Origin: Corynebacterium sp. HMSC04H06
Lineage (GTDB): Bacteria; Actinomycetota; Actinomycetes; Mycobacteriales; Mycobacteriaceae
Assembly: GCF_001815935.1 (NCBI RefSeq)
Contig: NZ_KV823440.1
Coordinates: 1-64,000 of the forward strand
Length of the DNA: 64,000 bases
Direction: 5' to 3'
A program made the position numbers and the translations under genes. Shown one piece after another: positions 48,116-60,976 of the stretch (positions are counted from its first letter, which is position 1; the number at the start of each line of letters is the position of its first letter). Below the pieces are notes generated by a model, which saw only the letters and a list, made by a program, of their open reading frames with translations, searched no databases and had not been told where the DNA came from.

Positions 48116-48484
48116 GCGTGCGTCGAGCCCGTCTAGGTAGCCCAGGGCGTAGTCCCAGGGAACGTAGCGGTTCGGATCCGGCTCAGCGCCCGGCTCGTGC
48201 ACCGGAGCGAGTTCGTTGTTCAAGGTCGCACGCATATTGGCGGCCATGATGTCCCACTCGTAGAAGTGGTTTTCCTGGCAGTCCTCGCAGTAGAAGAAGA
48301 TTCCGTCCACTCCGCGGGGCCCGAGCGCGCGGGCGAATTCCTGGACCAAGGCGAGGTCGTGGATCACGGCGGCGCGCTCCTCTTGGCTCAGCGGCTGTGC
48401 CTGCTCTTCTTCTTCCAAGAAGGAGGCGGGATCATTGGGGTCGTCGGCAAAAGGGTCGCGGGGCATATTGGCGAAAAAGTTCAC
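48113..48484 (-). CDS. DUF5319 family protein
   Basis: The 123-residue acidic protein has two cysteines in FFYCEDCQENHFYEWDIMAANM, a possible metal site, and the C-terminal VPWDYALGYLDG. This is the actinobacterial DUF5319 family, found next to guaB in mycobacteria (Rv3412 type). Function is unknown. It is divergent from guaB and convergent with rsdA. Confidence 0.85.
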   Translation of the reverse strand: MNFFANMPRDPFADDPNDPASFLEEEEQAQPLSQEERAAVIHDLALVQEFARALGPRGVDGIFFYCEDCQENHFYEWDIMAANMRATLNNELAPVHEPGAEPDPNRYVPWDYALGYLDGLDAR

Positions 48485-48551
48485 AGTTTAGAAGCCTATT
48501 TACTCAACCAGACTTAGGCAATTCTCCCCCGGACTCACGATGTGGCGCTAA

Positions 48552-50138
<1,587 letters not shown>

Positions 50139-50215
50139 GCAGCGCGTAGGAAACCCGTTATACGACACGTAGCACTCCCCGCAACGTCGCAACACTCACA
50201 GATAAGGAGCAGCAC

Positions 50216-51364
50216 ATGCGCGACTACGTAGAAATCGGACTGGGGCGGCAGGCGCAACGCACCTACGACCTGGACGATATTTCCCTGGTGCCAACCCGGC
50301 GCACGCGTTCCTCGAAGGACGTGGATACCACCTGGCACATCGACGCCTACACCTTCGACATCCCGTTTGTTTCCCACCCGACCGACGCCCTGGCCACCCC
50401 GGAATTCGTCATCGAGATGGGCAAGCAAGGCGGCCTAGGCGTTATCAACGCTGAGGGCCTGTGGGGCCGGCACACCGACTTGGAGGCCGCCCTCGAGCAG
50501 GTCTATTCCCACCCGGGTGATAACGCCGTGCTACAGCGCCTCCACGGCGCGGATCTGGACACGGAACTGCTTACCGAGCGAATCCGCCAGGTGCGGGAGG
50601 CGGGCGTGACCGTAGCGGTGCGCGTGTCCCCGCAAAACGCCCGTGAGCTGGCTCCGGTGGTCATCGCGGCCGGCGCGGAACTGCTGTTTATCCAGGGCAC
50701 CCTGATTTCTGCCGAGCACGTCAGCACCGGCGGCGAGCCGCTGAACCTCAAGGAATTCATCGGTTCCCTGGACGTGCCGGTCATCGCCGGTGGCGTGGCG
50801 GACTACACCACGGCCCTGCACCTGATGCGGACCGGCGCGGCCGGCGTCATCGTGGGCGGCGGCGTGAACACCAACCCGGAGACCGTCGGGATCGACGTGC
50901 CCCTGGCCACCGCCGTGGCGGATGCCGCGGCCGCGCGCCGGGACTACCTGGATGAGACCGGCGGGCGCTACGTGCACCTTTTGGCCGACGGCGACTTCGT
51001 CAACTCCGCCGAGGTCACCAAGGCCGTGGCCTGCGGCGCCGATGGCGTCGTCCTGGGCCCGCTTCTGGCCTCGGCCCGCGAGGCCGGCGGTAAGGGCTGG
51101 TACTGGCCGGCCGCCGCCGGGCACCCGCGCTTCCCGCGCGGCTTCGTGGACTACGCTGCCGCTGTCCCGGGCGACCTAGACGTCGACTTCCTGGACGGCG
51201 AGGCTGACCACAACGCCCCGAGCCTCGAGGTGGTCCTGCACGGCCCGTCTAACGAGCCCTTCGGCCAGTTCAACCTGGTCGGCGGCCTCAAGCGCGCCAT
51301 GGCGAAGTGCGGCTACACGGACCTCAAATCCTTCCAGAAGGTCAACCTCGCCATCCGCGGCTAA
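50216..51364 (+). CDS. guaB3: GuaB3 family IMP dehydrogenase-related protein
   Basis: The 382-residue protein belongs to the GuaB3 family of actinobacteria and cyanobacteria (MRDYVEIGLGRQAQRTYDLD; PTRRTRSSKDVDTTW). It lacks CBS domains and the catalytic Cys loop of true IMP dehydrogenase is not present; relatives act in purine salvage or are of unclear role. AAGGAGCAGCAC precedes ATG 50216. It follows guaB in the same direction as in mycobacteria. Confidence 0.92.
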   Translation: MRDYVEIGLGRQAQRTYDLDDISLVPTRRTRSSKDVDTTWHIDAYTFDIPFVSHPTDALATPEFVIEMGKQGGLGVINAEGLWGRHTDLEAALEQVYSHPGDNAVLQRLHGADLDTELLTERIRQVREAGVTVAVRVSPQNARELAPVVIAAGAELLFIQGTLISAEHVSTGGEPLNLKEFIGSLDVPVIAGGVADYTTALHLMRTGAAGVIVGGGVNTNPETVGIDVPLATAVADAAAARRDYLDETGGRYVHLLADGDFVNSAEVTKAVACGADGVVLGPLLASAREAGGKGWYWPAAAGHPRFPRGFVDYAAAVPGDLDVDFLDGEADHNAPSLEVVLHGPSNEPFGQFNLVGGLKRAMAKCGYTDLKSFQKVNLAIRG

Positions 51365-51482
51365 GCCGAGAAGGCACGCGGCACAAAGCACGGACCCGGG
51401 AATAGGGGGCTAGGAAGCTAGCACGCCAATGGTTAGGCGCCTAAAGCCCGGGGCGCGCTGTTCAGAAAAGAACAGGAAAGAC

Positions 51483-51520
51483 AAGGAGGGCATCGCCAAG
51501 CACGGCGATGCCCTCCTTCG
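51483..51520. terminator. Bidirectional terminator between guaB3 and the permease gene
   Basis: Perfect 15-base arms (51483-51497 and 51504-51518, AAGGAGGGCATCGCC and complement) with a six-base loop lie between the convergent guaB3 and permease genes. T-rich sequence is short on both sides. Confidence 0.75.
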
Positions 51521-51599
51521 CGTCTTAGCGCGCGAACTCCCGGGCCTGCGCGCGGGCCCGGTTCAGTCGCGCCGGACCGTTTAATCGCGGCGGCGGGTC

Positions 51600-52970
51600 C
51601 TAGCTGCCGGCGACGATGTCCCAGGCGGAGACGGCCATGATGACAAGGCCCACGACGAAGACGCAGATGGTGTCCGGCCGGGTGGCGTAGTGCTTGAAGG
51701 CGGTGGCCTTGCGGAAGAGCAGCATGGGCACGATGTAGACCAAGAAGGCGACGAAGATGCCGCCGACGACGGAGATGAAATCCAGGATGGACGGGTTGTA
51801 GACCGCCACGGCGACCGAGCCGATAAAGACCATCACGTAGATGACGTAGGTGAGCTTTTTGCCCGTGAGCTTGTCCGCGGTGCGCGGGGCGAGCACGCGG
51901 AAGATGTACTTGGTGCCCTCCTCGGTGCCCAGCATGTGGCCGGAGAAGGACGAGGCGATGGCGCAGATGGCCACCACGGGGGCGAGGAAAGCCATGAACG
52001 GGGTGTGGGTGACGTTGGCGAAGTAGGACAGGATCGGGATGTTGGCCTCGCCCGCGGCGTCCATGCCTTCCGCGCCCATGGCCATGGAGCAGGACCAGAC
52101 GAAAAACATCGTGAAGGCCACCAGCAGGCAGGCGGTGATAAGTTCCACCCGGGAGACCTGGCGCTCGGTGCCGGCGACGTCATCACCGTGGCCCTGCTGG
52201 GCGTCGAGCGCGAACTGGGACAGCGCCGCCATGTGGCTAAACGAGAAGACCAGCACCGGCAGAATGAGCAGCAGGGACTTCCACAGGGGCGTGTCCGACT
52301 GGTAGCTGTAGAAGCTGGCCAAATCCCACTGCGGGATGAGGTAGAAGGAGACCGCCGCCAGGGCGATAATCAGCGGGTAGACTAGCGCGTTGCCCAGCCA
52401 GAGCACGGCCTTCTTGCCGGCGGCGAAGGCGAGGGTGAGTACGCCGATGCAGACGCTGGCCAGCACCCAGCGGTTGATTTCCGGGCCGCCGAGCTGGTTG
52501 ACAATGAAGCTGTCGACGGTGTTGGTGATACTGATGCCGTAGATCAGCACGGTGGGGTAGATGGCCAGCCAGTACAGCAGCGCCGTGGCCAGCCCGCGTT
52601 TGCGCCCGGTCAGCGCCGTGATGACCTGCAAAACGTCCAGGCCCTTGATGGGGGAGGCGGCCACGATGCGCGCGTAGGTGCGGTGGGAGAAAAAGACCAC
52701 GGGCCCGATGAAGGCGGTGGCGATGAGCAGCGGCCAGAAGCCGAAGCTGCCGGCGTTAATCGGCAAAAAGAGGATGCCCGCGCCGACCGCGGTGCCGAAC
52801 AGGGTGATAGCCCACGTCAGGTCGGAGCCGGCGGAGGAGTCTTCGCCCTCTACCGGGTCCTGGATGTCCTCTTCGTGGATGTGCTCTAGGTCGAATTCTT
52901 CGCGCGACTGCGCAATATGCTCCGGGCTATGTTGCTCAGGCAGCTTGTCGCCGTGGATGGGAGTGCTCAT
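51600..52970 (-). CDS. Amino acid permease, HAAAP family (serine/threonine type)
   Basis: The 456-residue protein has about 11 membrane helices after a 45-residue acidic N-terminus. The first helix region SDLTWAITLFGTAVGAGILFL is the pattern of the SdaC/TdcC hydroxy/aromatic amino acid permeases. It probably imports serine or threonine, fitting sdaA elsewhere in the window. ATG 52970 has AAGGACAGGA upstream; the longer open frame running antisense through guaA is not coding. The substrate is inferred. Confidence 0.88.
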   Translation of the reverse strand: MSTPIHGDKLPEQHSPEHIAQSREEFDLEHIHEEDIQDPVEGEDSSAGSDLTWAITLFGTAVGAGILFLPINAGSFGFWPLLIATAFIGPVVFFSHRTYARIVAASPIKGLDVLQVITALTGRKRGLATALLYWLAIYPTVLIYGISITNTVDSFIVNQLGGPEINRWVLASVCIGVLTLAFAAGKKAVLWLGNALVYPLIIALAAVSFYLIPQWDLASFYSYQSDTPLWKSLLLILPVLVFSFSHMAALSQFALDAQQGHGDDVAGTERQVSRVELITACLLVAFTMFFVWSCSMAMGAEGMDAAGEANIPILSYFANVTHTPFMAFLAPVVAICAIASSFSGHMLGTEEGTKYIFRVLAPRTADKLTGKKLTYVIYVMVFIGSVAVAVYNPSILDFISVVGGIFVAFLVYIVPMLLFRKATAFKHYATRPDTICVFVVGLVIMAVSAWDIVAGS

Positions 52971-53141
52971 TCCTGTCCTTCTCGTCGGATGTGAAATATG
53001 ACACTCTAGCATAGACGAGTGATAAACCACGGGGCATGGGTTCGGGGGGATTGCATGATTATGCAACCGGGCGCGAGGCGGGGAAGCTGCGGGGGATGGG
53101 CAGGCTATAGCGTCAGGCCGCCTATACGTTAAACTGGCAGG

Positions 53142-54722
53142 GTGACTAAGCCTTCCACTACCCCTCGTCCAGTCCTCGTGGTGGATTTCGGGGCTCAGTA
53201 CGCGCAGCTTATTGCCCGTCGCGTGCGCGAGGCCCAGATTTACTCCGAGGTAGTTCCCAACTCCGCCACCGTGGAGGAGATCAAGGCCAAGAACCCGGCC
53301 GCGCTGATCCTCTCCGGTGGTCCTTCCTCCGTCTACGCCGACGGCGCCCCGGCCCTGAAGCCGGAGCTGCTGGAGCTCGGCGTGCCGGTCTTCGGTATCT
53401 GCTACGGCTTCCAGGCCATGAACCACGCCCTGGGCGGCACCGTCTCCTCCACCGGAGAGCGCGAGTACGGCCGCACCGACCTGCACGTGGATGACCAGGC
53501 CGGCGTGCTGCACGCCGGCCTGGAAGAAACCCACAAGGTCTGGATGTCCCACGGCGACGCGGTCTCGGCCGCCCCGGAGGGCTTCACCGTGACCGCCTCC
53601 TCCGCGGGCGCCCCGGTGGCCGCCATGGAGTGCGTGGACAAGAAGATGGCCGGCGTCCAGTACCACCCGGAGGTGCTGCACTCGCCGCACGGCCAGGAAG
53701 TTCTGACCCGCTTTCTGACCGAGATCGCCGGCCTGGAGCAGAACTGGACCGCCGATAACATCGCCGAGCAGCTCATCGACGACGTCCGCGCCCAGGTCGG
53801 CGAGACCGGCCGGGCCATCTGCGCCCTGTCCGGCGGCGTGGACTCCGCCGTGGCCGCCGCCCTCGTGCAGCGCGCCATCGGCGACCGCCTGACCTGTGTA
53901 TTCGTGGACCACGGCCTGCTGCGCGCCGGGGAACGCGAACAGGTGGAAAAGGACTTCGTGGCCTCCACCGGCGCCAAGCTGGTCACCGTGGACGAGCGCG
54001 CTTCCTTCCTGGAGAAGCTGGCCGGCAAGACCGACCCGGAAGACAAGCGCAAGGCCATCGGCGCGGAATTCATCCGCTCCTTTGAGCGCGCCGTCGCGGG
54101 CGTGCTGGATGACGCCCCAGAAGGCTCCACCGTGGACTACCTGGTGCAGGGCACCTTGTACCCGGACGTCGTGGAATCCGGCGGCGGCGACGGCACCGCG
54201 AACATCAAGTCCCACCACAACGTCGGCGGCCTGCCGGACGACGTGGAATTCGAGCTGGTCGAGCCGCTGCGCCTGTTGTTCAAGGACGAGGTCCGCGCCG
54301 TGGGCCGCGAGCTGGGCCTGCCGGAAGAGATTGTCAACCGCCAGCCCTTCCCGGGCCCGGGCCTGGGCATCCGCATCATCGGCGAGGTCACCGAGGACCG
54401 CCTGGAGACCTTGCGCCAGGCCGATCTCATCGCCCGCACCGAGCTGACCAACGCCGGCCTGGACGCCGAGATCTGGCAGTGCCCGGTGGTCCTGCTGGCG
54501 GACGTGCGCTCCGTCGGCGTCCAGGGCGACGGCCGCACCTACGGCCACCCGATCGTGCTGCGCCCAGTCTCCTCCGAGGACGCCATGACCGCGGACTGGA
54601 CCCGCATCCCTTACGACGTGCTGGAGAAGATCTCCACCAAGATCACCAACGAGGTCAAGGAAGTCAACCGCGTCGTGCTCGACGTGACCTCCAAGCCGCC
54701 GGGAACCATCGAGTGGGAATAA
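53142..54722 (+). CDS. guaA: GMP synthase (glutamine-hydrolysing)
   Basis: The 526-residue enzyme converts XMP to GMP. The N-terminal class I amidotransferase has the nucleophile motif FGICYGFQ; the ATP pyrophosphatase has [13 protein letters not shown]; the C-terminal dimer domain ends [12 protein letters not shown]. It starts at GTG 53142. It stands alone with a strong terminator. Confidence 0.97.
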   Translation: MTKPSTTPRPVLVVDFGAQYAQLIARRVREAQIYSEVVPNSATVEEIKAKNPAALILSGGPSSVYADGAPALKPELLELGVPVFGICYGFQAMNHALGGTVSSTGEREYGRTDLHVDDQAGVLHAGLEETHKVWMSHGDAVSAAPEGFTVTASSAGAPVAAMECVDKKMAGVQYHPEVLHSPHGQEVLTRFLTEIAGLEQNWTADNIAEQLIDDVRAQVGETGRAICALSGGVDSAVAAALVQRAIGDRLTCVFVDHGLLRAGEREQVEKDFVASTGAKLVTVDERASFLEKLAGKTDPEDKRKAIGAEFIRSFERAVAGVLDDAPEGSTVDYLVQGTLYPDVVESGGGDGTANIKSHHNVGGLPDDVEFELVEPLRLLFKDEVRAVGRELGLPEEIVNRQPFPGPGLGIRIIGEVTEDRLETLRQADLIARTELTNAGLDAEIWQCPVVLLADVRSVGVQGDGRTYGHPIVLRPVSSEDAMTADWTRIPYDVLEKISTKITNEVKEVNRVVLDVTSKPPGTIEWE

Positions 54723-54772
54723 GCCGGAAAGCTTAAACCGGCTTCAGCTGAAGGCACGCGCCTTTCAGCGTA

Positions 54773-54826
54773 AAAACCCGCCGCCGCTACCTCAGGAACG
54801 CGTCCTGGTAGCGGCGGCGGGTTTTG
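54773..54826. terminator. Terminator after guaA
   Basis: Long arms (AAAACCCGCCGCCGCTAC and complement) around a loop of roughly 15 bases end in GTTTTG on the plus strand and GGTTTTTACG on the minus strand, so it serves guaA and the convergent ABC permease operon. Confidence 0.85.
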
Positions 54827-54861
54827 TATATTCGCGGCTTTAACAGTTCCGGTGGGGCCGT

Positions 54862-56155
<1,294 letters not shown>

Positions 56156-56166
<11 letters not shown>

Positions 56167-56857
56167 GGGGCTCCTCCTGCAGGATGCCGTCGCGCATGGT
56201 GACGGTGCGTTCGGTCTCTTCTGCCAGTTCCGGGTTGTGGGTGATGAACACGATGGTCTTGCCGTGTTCGCGGTGCAGCGTGTGGAAAAGGTCCATCACG
56301 CGGCGGCCGGTGTGCGAGTCCAGCGCGCCGGTCGGCTCGTCGGCGAGCAGGATGTCGGGGTCGTTGGCCAGCGCGCGGGCGATGGCCACGCGCTGCTTCT
56401 GCCCGCCGGACAGCTCGTTGGGCAGGTGGTGGGCGCGGTCGGCCATGCCGACGAGCTCGAGCAGCTCCGCGGCCCGCTGCGCGCGCTGCTTGGCGGGCAC
56501 TCCGGCGTAGACCAGGGGCATCTCCACGTTCTTGGCGGCACTGATGCGGCCGACCAGGTTGAAGTTCTGGAAGACGAAGCCGATGGCCTGGCTGCGGTAG
56601 TGCGCCAGCTGGTCGTCGGTGCTATCGAGCACGTCGATACCGTCGAGCAGGTAGGCGCCCGCGCTCGGCCGGTCCAGCAGCCCGATGATGTTCATCAGGG
56701 TCGATTTGCCGGAGCCGGAGGCGCCGACCACCGCGGTAAATTCCCCGCGGGGGACTTGGAAATCGCACCCCGGCAGGACGGTCAGTTCCCCTTCGGTGCC
56801 GACGTTGAAGCTTTTGACGATGCCGCGCATGTCGATGAGGGCGTTTGGCGCGGTCAC
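56156..56857 (-). CDS. ABC transporter ATP-binding protein, MacB/LolD type
   Basis: The 233-residue ATPase has Walker A VGASGSGKST, signature ELSGGQKQRVAIARAL and Walker B DILLADEPTGALD. It overlaps both neighbours, indicating a tight operon HlyD-like protein, ATPase, permease. Confidence 0.95.
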
Positions 56858-58158
56858 TGTTGCCTACCTTCGAATCCGGCGATGGTGACGTTCTGATCGA
56901 CCAGGCCCTCGTGATCGCGGGCCTGGGGGAGCACGATCTCGCCCGGCTTGACCTCCGTGCCCTTGAGTTCCGCGGCGAAGGCACTGGTAATGCCCACGGT
57001 CACGGGGCGCTTGACCACGCGGTAGCCGTCCTCGTCCGGGTTGTCGCCGGCGGGCTCGGCCACAAGCACGAAGGCGCGCTGCCCCTCGCTGAGAATCGCG
57101 GTCAGCGGCACGGTGGGCACGTGCTTTTGTTCGGCGGAGACGATCTTGGTCTTCGCGGTGGAGCCGATGTGCAGGCCCTCGGTGTCGCCGGTGACCTCGA
57201 TGGTGACCGGGAAGGTCGCCTTGGTGGCCCCGCCCTGTCCGGCCAGCGCGGCACTATCCCCGCCGGCGCCGGCGCCAGCGGCGGCCTCGGGCTGCTGGGC
57301 GACCGGGGAGATGCCGGTGACCTTGCCGGCAAATTCCTTGCCCGGGGCGCTCGGGGAGGTAAACGTCACCCGGTTGCCCGGGCGCAGGTTAGGCATGTCG
57401 GCCTCGTTGACGGTGGTGCGGATTTCCAGCGTGGAGTCATCCGCCACGGTGGCCACCGGCCCTTCCACGGGGCTGCCCTCTTTGGCGTTTAAGACGGTCA
57501 CGACTCCCTCGAAGGGGGCGGACAGGGTGCCGGCGTTGATGGAGTTTTCCAACCCGGCGTTGGCCAGGTTGGCCGACTCCTGCGCGGCGGACACGTCCTC
57601 CTGGGCGCGGGCCAGGGCGCGCTCCTGGGCGGCGATCTGGGTCTGGATATCGCCGGAGGCAGCGGCGGCAGCGCCCTCCTCGTCCGCGCGGGCGCTCGCG
57701 GCCGTGGTCTCCCCGTTGGCGGCGGCGGTGTAGAGGCGGTCGAGCTCGGCCTGGGCGTCAGCCACCTGGTTCTGGGCAGAGCGCAGCTCGGTGCGCTGGG
57801 TGGCGCGCTGGCCGGCCAGCTCCTGCTCCTCCGGGGTGGTGTCAATGACGGCCAGGGGCTGCTGGGCCTGGACACGGTCGCCCACGTGCACGCGCACGCT
57901 GGAGACCGGGCCGGTCAGGCGCGTGGACAGCACGGCCTCTTCGCGGGCGGCCACGGTGCCGTTGGCGCTGACCGCGTTGGTGACGTCCCCGCGGGTGACC
58001 TCGGTGACGTCGTCGGCCTGCAGGATGCTCCCGCTGGCCACGCTGGCGTACCAGGACCAGGCAAGTGCGCCGAGGACGAGGACAACTACGGCGATAATGG
58101 CGCCGATAATCAGCGGCTTTTTGGTTTTCTTCTTAGCGGTAGCGGGCTCAATGGCCAT
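56854..58158 (-). CDS. HlyD/MacA-like membrane fusion protein
   Basis: The 434-residue protein starts with a cytoplasmic basic stretch and one membrane helix (PLIIGAIIAVVVLVLGALAW), then a biotinyl-lipoyl-like domain split by an alpha-helical hairpin (residues about 120-200, Ala/Glu/Gln-rich coiled coil), and a beta-barrel region. This is the adaptor of MacAB-like exporters. ATG 58158 has AAAGGAG eleven bases upstream. It leads the exporter operon. Confidence 0.9.
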   Translation of the reverse strand: MAIEPATAKKKTKKPLIIGAIIAVVVLVLGALAWSWYASVASGSILQADDVTEVTRGDVTNAVSANGTVAAREEAVLSTRLTGPVSSVRVHVGDRVQAQQPLAVIDTTPEEQELAGQRATQRTELRSAQNQVADAQAELDRLYTAAANGETTAASARADEEGAAAAASGDIQTQIAAQERALARAQEDVSAAQESANLANAGLENSINAGTLSAPFEGVVTVLNAKEGSPVEGPVATVADDSTLEIRTTVNEADMPNLRPGNRVTFTSPSAPGKEFAGKVTGISPVAQQPEAAAGAGAGGDSAALAGQGGATKATFPVTIEVTGDTEGLHIGSTAKTKIVSAEQKHVPTVPLTAILSEGQRAFVLVAEPAGDNPDEDGYRVVKRPVTVGITSAFAAELKGTEVKPGEIVLPQARDHEGLVDQNVTIAGFEGRQQ

Positions 58159-58408
58159 AACAGCTAGTACTCCTTTTGAGTAAAGGCCTCGGGGCAAAGG
58201 CAGGTTTTAAGGCTCTGGCACCGCTGGGGTGGCAGACGGGCAAGTTTTGGTAGTTGCTAACTATAGACTCGAAAACCCTCTCCTTAATCCTCCCTGAGAA
58301 TGATTTCCGGAAACACCAGAAGCCTTGCGCTAAATCACGTCGGGGAGGATGAAAAGGGAGAGAGAAGAAAGGGAGCGGGGAGAGGGGAGAAGAGAGCGGG
58401 CTGCGCGC

Positions 58409-59665
58409 CTAGGAATTGGTGGCCGCGGTGGGGTAGTCGATGGTGACGTCGCCAACGCCGGCGTCGACGTGGACGGCGAACTTGGCGTCGGGGTTGTCCT
58501 GCTCGCGGCAGTTGCTAGCGCCCACGCCGTCGTCACAGGTCAGGCTGTAGGAGACCCCCTTCGGCAGGACGATGTCGGTGTTGCCGACTCCGGCGTCGAT
58601 GGTGACCTCGGTGCGGTGGTTGAGCTGGTCCCAGTCGCGGATCTGGCTGAAGTCCACCTTGCCGTAGCCGACGGAGAAGTCGTAGGTCTGCGGCAGGTCC
58701 TTCACCGAGGTGGGAGTGTATTCGCGGTCGTCAAAGACGAAGCCGTCGCTGACGGTCAGCCCGTCGGTGGGGTTGTCGACGTGGCGGACCACCCGGTAGC
58801 CCACGGTCGCGGCGATGACCAGGGCGGCGGCCAGGACCACGCCGAAAAAGCTCAAGGCGACGACCAGGAGGGTCTTGACGAGGGAGCGCTTTTTCTTCTT
58901 CGGCTCCTCGGCTGGGCGCGGGTCCGGCAGGTGCCAAGTGTCCGGGGCGGCGCCGAGCGGATCCCAGGCCGGCGGGGTGTTACGGCCCGGCGGGAAGGGG
59001 TAACCGTCCACCGGGGTGAACATCGACATGTCCACCTCCGGGTCCGCGGCCGGCTGCGCCTGCTGCGCGTCGGTCTGGGCGAGCTGCCCGGCCGCCAAAA
59101 GTCCCGCCGGCGGGGTCGGGCGGTGGCGGTACAGGAAGAACCAGATCAGGCCGGTGAACAGGGCAATGCCAAGCGCCGAGGAGCTAAAGGAGGAGAAGAA
59201 GGAGTCTTCCATGATGGTTACCGACCACGCCCCGGAGGTCATCAGGAAGCCGATGAGCAAGGCGATGGCTAGGCCGGACTCGGAAGTCTCCCCGTCCCGG
59301 CGGCCGAAGAGGTCTTCGACCGGGGAGGAGGCCTTGGAATAGCGGGGCATCAGCGCCCAGGCCAGGAAGTAGGCCGCCAGCCCGCCGCCGAAGGCGAGGG
59401 TGGTGGCCACGAAGGCCACGCGGGGCAGGACCGGGTCGATGCCGAAGCGGGCGCCGATCCCCTCGCACACGCCGGCGATCTTGGCGTTGCTGCCCTGTTC
59501 GGCGGGGATGCGCGGCGGGCGGGTGGCCCACATGGCGTGCAGGGTCTCGCCCAGGCCGTCGGTGGGTGTGGAGTCGGAGGAGGCGCCGTAGGGGCTGGCG
59601 GGGGCGTCGTTAGCGGAAGCGTCCGGGTGGGGCTCGGAGTGGAACGGGTCGTATGGGGAAGTCAT
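58409..59665 (-). CDS. esrI: PspC-domain membrane protein, EsrI-like inhibitor
   Basis: The 418-residue protein has an N-terminal PspC domain (KIAGVCEGIGARFGIDPVLP, then a membrane helix), further membrane helices, and a C-terminal extracytoplasmic beta-rich LiaF-like domain (TIDAGVGNTDIVLPKG; VHVDAGVGDVTIDYP). It is divergent from a PspC-linked histidine kinase and its response regulator. The same trio in C. glutamicum, next to guaA, is the EsrISR envelope-stress system in which EsrI restrains the kinase. The symbol rests on that synteny and domain match. Confidence 0.82.
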   Translation of the reverse strand: MTSPYDPFHSEPHPDASANDAPASPYGASSDSTPTDGLGETLHAMWATRPPRIPAEQGSNAKIAGVCEGIGARFGIDPVLPRVAFVATTLAFGGGLAAYFLAWALMPRYSKASSPVEDLFGRRDGETSESGLAIALLIGFLMTSGAWSVTIMEDSFFSSFSSSALGIALFTGLIWFFLYRHRPTPPAGLLAAGQLAQTDAQQAQPAADPEVDMSMFTPVDGYPFPPGRNTPPAWDPLGAAPDTWHLPDPRPAEEPKKKKRSLVKTLLVVALSFFGVVLAAALVIAATVGYRVVRHVDNPTDGLTVSDGFVFDDREYTPTSVKDLPQTYDFSVGYGKVDFSQIRDWDQLNHRTEVTIDAGVGNTDIVLPKGVSYSLTCDDGVGASNCREQDNPDAKFAVHVDAGVGDVTIDYPTAATNS

Positions 59666-59789
59666 GCTTTAAGTATGGTCTGCGTCTATGCTCCGGCATA
59701 TCGGGGAGCGCCCTGATCTTTGCCCGGATTAGGTCTCTCAGGGTGATCCCGGATGTGGTCTGCGCGGGAGCGTGGCACGATATTGATCT

Positions 59790-60974
59790 ATGAGTACTCC
59801 CCCGTCCGAGCCCGCCGCGTATTCCCAGCGGCGCGCGGCACCCTACCCGGCCATGGTGCGCCCGCAGCAGGGCAGGATGGTCGCCGGCGTGGCCAGCGGT
59901 GTGGCCGAGAACCTGGGCGTGGACATCCTCTGGGTGCGCCTGGCGCTGGCCGGGCTGGCGCTGGTCTCCGGGGTGGGGCTGATCCTGTACGCGGGCCTGT
60001 GGATATGCACCCCGGCCCGCCAGGACGCCCAGGCCCCGACCTCGCAGTGGGAGATCCCGCGCTGGAGCTGGGGGCTGGTGGTGGCCCTCGCGCTGGCGGC
60101 CGGGGTCGCAATCGCGACGGTGGTGCTGGGCGTGCCGCCGCAGGTGCTGATGCCGCTGGCTTTCGTCGCGGTGGGCGCCTTGCTGGCCTGGCAGGCCTAT
60201 GACCGTTCGACGAATACGCTGCTCGGCATGGGCAGCCTCGCGGCCGGCTTTGCCCTGGTGCTGGCCGGCACGGTGGTCATGGCGGTCTTCTGGGACCGTG
60301 AGCACGGGTTCAGCTCGGCGCTGGTGGCCTCCCTGCTGACCATGCTGGGGCTGGGCGTGCTGGTCATCCCGCTGGTGCTGAAGCTGTGGCGCTCGCTGGC
60401 GGAGGAAAAAGCGGCGAAGGCGGCGGCGGACGAGCGGACGGTTATCGCCTCCAAGCTGCACGACTCGGTGCTGCAGACCCTGGCGCTTATCCAGAAACGC
60501 GCCGACGATGGCCCGGAGGTCGCGCGGCTGGCGCGTTCCCAGGAGCGCCAGCTGCGAGCCTGGCTTTTCGACGCCGACTCCGCTACCCCGGAGACCATCT
60601 TCGGCGCGGTGGAAGCCGCCTGCGCCGAGGTCGAGGACCTGTTTAACATGCGGATTAATCCGGTGACCGTGGGGCAGGACGCGCCCCTGAGTGATAACAC
60701 CAAGCTGGCGGTTGAGGCGGCCCGCGAGGCGCTAGTCAACGCCGGCAAGCACGCGCAGGTGGACACGGTCGACGTCTTCTGCGAGGTGCTGGCGGGCGAG
60801 CTGACCCTGTTCGTGCGCGACCGCGGCGTGGGCTTCGACCCGGCTGCGGTGGCGGCCGACCGCCACGGGATCCGGGACTCCATCCGGCAGCGCATGGAAC
60901 GCGTGGGCGGTGTGGCGCGGCTGGATAGCCAGCCCGGGGCCGGCACGGAAGTGGAGCTCACGGTAGCGTTATAG
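59790..60974 (+). CDS. esrS: PspC-linked NarL-type sensor histidine kinase EsrS
   Basis: The 394-residue kinase has an N-terminal PspC segment (GRMVAGVASGVAENLGVDIL), several membrane helices (residues about 45-205), a HisKA_3 motif with phospho-acceptor His224 (SKLHDSVLQTL), and a HATPase domain (AAREALVNAGKHAQV; DRGVGFDP). It senses envelope stress and phosphorylates the response regulator two bases downstream. Divergent from esrI with a 124-base shared promoter region. Confidence 0.9.
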   Translation: MSTPPSEPAAYSQRRAAPYPAMVRPQQGRMVAGVASGVAENLGVDILWVRLALAGLALVSGVGLILYAGLWICTPARQDAQAPTSQWEIPRWSWGLVVALALAAGVAIATVVLGVPPQVLMPLAFVAVGALLAWQAYDRSTNTLLGMGSLAAGFALVLAGTVVMAVFWDREHGFSSALVASLLTMLGLGVLVIPLVLKLWRSLAEEKAAKAAADERTVIASKLHDSVLQTLALIQKRADDGPEVARLARSQERQLRAWLFDADSATPETIFGAVEAACAEVEDLFNMRINPVTVGQDAPLSDNTKLAVEAAREALVNAGKHAQVDTVDVFCEVLAGELTLFVRDRGVGFDPAAVAADRHGIRDSIRQRMERVGGVARLDSQPGAGTEVELTVAL

Positions 60975-60976
60975 GC

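Noticed and set aside
51600-54548. A 982-codon minus-strand open frame covering the permease and antisense to guaA
   Set aside because: The part upstream of 52970 is the shadow of guaA in high-GC DNA; the permease has a proper start and ribosome-binding site at 52970.
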